Assembly: GCA_025934375.1 (NCBI GenBank)
Contig: JAICYD010000022.1
Location: 1 to 64,000, forward strand
DNA: 64,000 nt
Reading direction: 5' to 3'
Origin: Streptosporangiaceae bacterium
GTDB taxonomy: Bacteria > Actinomycetota > Actinomycetes > Streptosporangiales > Streptosporangiaceae
Positions 63,237 to 64,000 of this stretch are shown here, one piece after another. A program made the position numbers and the translations under genes. Each line of letters starts with the position of its first letter. Position 1 is the first letter of the stretch. The notes below the pieces were generated by a model, which saw only the letters and a list, made by a program, of their open reading frames with translations, was not told the DNA's origin and did not search any database.

Positions 63237-64000
63237 CTATACATCACGATCCGGCAATTCGCCGAGCTCGCCTCGGAAGTATTCGACAGTGGCGCGCAGC
63301 CCGTCATGAAAGCCCACGGTAGGCGACCATTGGAGGAGATCACGAGCGAGCGTGATATCGGGCTTGCGGCGTACCGGGTCGTCGACGGGCAGCGGGTGGT
63401 ACTCCACCGCGCTGGCGCTGCCGGTCATCGCCAGGACCTTCTTGGCCAGGTCAAGCACCGTGAACTCGTCCGGGTTGCCGAGGTTGACCGGGCCGGTCAC
63501 GTCGTCGGGAGCGCCCATGAGGCGGATGAGCCCCTCCACGGTGTCGTCCACGTAGCAGAACGAGCGGGTCTGGGAGCCGTCTCCGTGCAGGGTGAGGGGC
63601 ACACCCGCGAGCGCGGCGACGATGAAGCTGGACACGACCCGGCCGTCGTTGGGGTGCATCCGCGGCCCGTAGGTGTTGAAGATCCGGGCGACCTTGATCT
63701 TCAGCCCGTGCTGGCGGTGATAGTCGAAGAATAGGGTCTCGGCGGCGCGTTTGCCCTCGTCGTAGCAGGAACGGGGGCCTATCGGGTTCACGTTGCCCCA
63801 GTACGACTCTGGTTGGGGATGCACTGCCGGGTCGCCGTAGACTTCAGACGTCGACGACAGCAAGACCGGCGCCCCCAGCCGTTTGGCCAGGCCAAGCATG
63901 TTGAGCGACCCGACCACGCAGGTCTTCGTGGTCTGCACGGGGTCCCGCTGGTAGTGCACCGGTGACGCCGGGCAGGCGAGGTGGTAGATCCGGTCGACCT
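63237..64000 (-). CDS. NAD-dependent sugar-nucleotide epimerase/decarboxylase (UDP-glucuronate decarboxylase-like), 5' end cut
   Basis: At least 254 residues are present; the frame is open to 64000 with [11 protein letters not shown] just upstream of the internal GTG. Short-chain dehydrogenase marks are [20 protein letters not shown], the Y-x-x-x-K in [40 protein letters not shown], and the substrate strand [20 protein letters not shown]. This resembles UXS (UDP-xylose synthase). The product would be UDP-xylose or a related sugar for cell-surface glycans. Confidence 0.88.
   Translation of the reverse strand, partial: VDRIYHLACPASPVHYQRDPVQTTKTCVVGSLNMLGLAKRLGAPVLLSSTSEVYGDPAVHPQPESYWGNVNPIGPRSCYDEGKRAAETLFFDYHRQHGLKIKVARIFNTYGPRMHPNDGRVVSSFIVAALAGVPLTLHGDGSQTRSFCYVDDTVEGLIRLMGAPDDVTGPVNLGNPDEFTVLDLAKKVLAMTGSASAVEYHPLPVDDPVRRKPDITLARDLLQWSPTVGFHDGLRATVEYFRGELGELPDRDV

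Overview
The window is high-GC DNA (roughly 70%, with strongly G/C-biased third codon positions) from an actinomycete. The markers are the uvrC-rapZ-yvcK-whiA and gap-pgk-tpiA-secG blocks, an RbpA-family gene beside secG, the sporulation regulator WhiA, PASTA-less Ser/Thr kinases, an XRE-DUF5753/DUF397 pair, a 13E12-type HNH gene and a Tat-exported phospholipase C. A filamentous Actinomycetota of the Streptosporangiales/Streptomycetales kind fits. Genus cannot be fixed from this sequence alone.

Layout. 0-5.8 kb: the 3' end of glgX, a RibD-C reductase, a leaderless marR plus DHA2-type exporter operon, a hypothetical gene and a GlxA-like AraC regulator. 5.9-13.3 kb: an accessory, decaying zone. 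It holds a PAS/GAF/HATPase gene and a STAS gene with internal deletions, an HNH gene, the XRE/DUF397 pair, an unusual 17-bp repeat array, an orphan HATPase with a Cys/His mini-protein, a thioesterase and a methyltransferase remnant. 13.4-21.7 kb: glutamate decarboxylase, two tandem paralogous Ser/Thr kinases (one frameshifted), a GNAT enzyme, phospholipase C and a VOC protein.

21.7-31.1 kb (minus strand) is one long probable operon: an MHYT membrane sensor, a fused B12-dependent diol/glycerol dehydratase large-medium subunit, the small subunit, the dehydratase reactivase, then a complete SsuABC-like ABC importer. No microcompartment shell genes accompany it. 31.2-37.3 kb: a second metabolic unit (class III PLP enzyme, APH-like kinase, SDR, GntR/UTRA regulator) divergent from an APC amino-acid permease. 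37.5-51.1 kb: the conserved housekeeping core on the minus strand (rbpA-like, secG, tpiA, pgk, gap; then whiA, yvcK, rapZ, uvrC). It is split by a ROK repressor, MFS transporter and GT-C glycosyltransferase. 51.2-64 kb: DUF488, an RtcB remnant, a methyltransferase, a deazaflavin oxidoreductase, an RCK potassium channel, an LLM monooxygenase, a double DUF427 protein, a Rieske oxygenase, two lipoproteins, a cupin, and a UDP-glucuronate decarboxylase-like gene cut by the window end.

The most unusual features are repeats and scars rather than one new gene system. They are: a degenerate 17-bp direct-repeat array (10858-11079); a dispersed repeat of about 163 bp in three copies that supplies tails or loops of membrane proteins; a hairpin insertion flanked by direct repeats near the start of the dehydratase gene; a perfect 38-bp palindrome beside a 17-bp-arm hairpin; and several genes carrying clean internal deletions. 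All functional calls come from reading the sequence; no database search was run.
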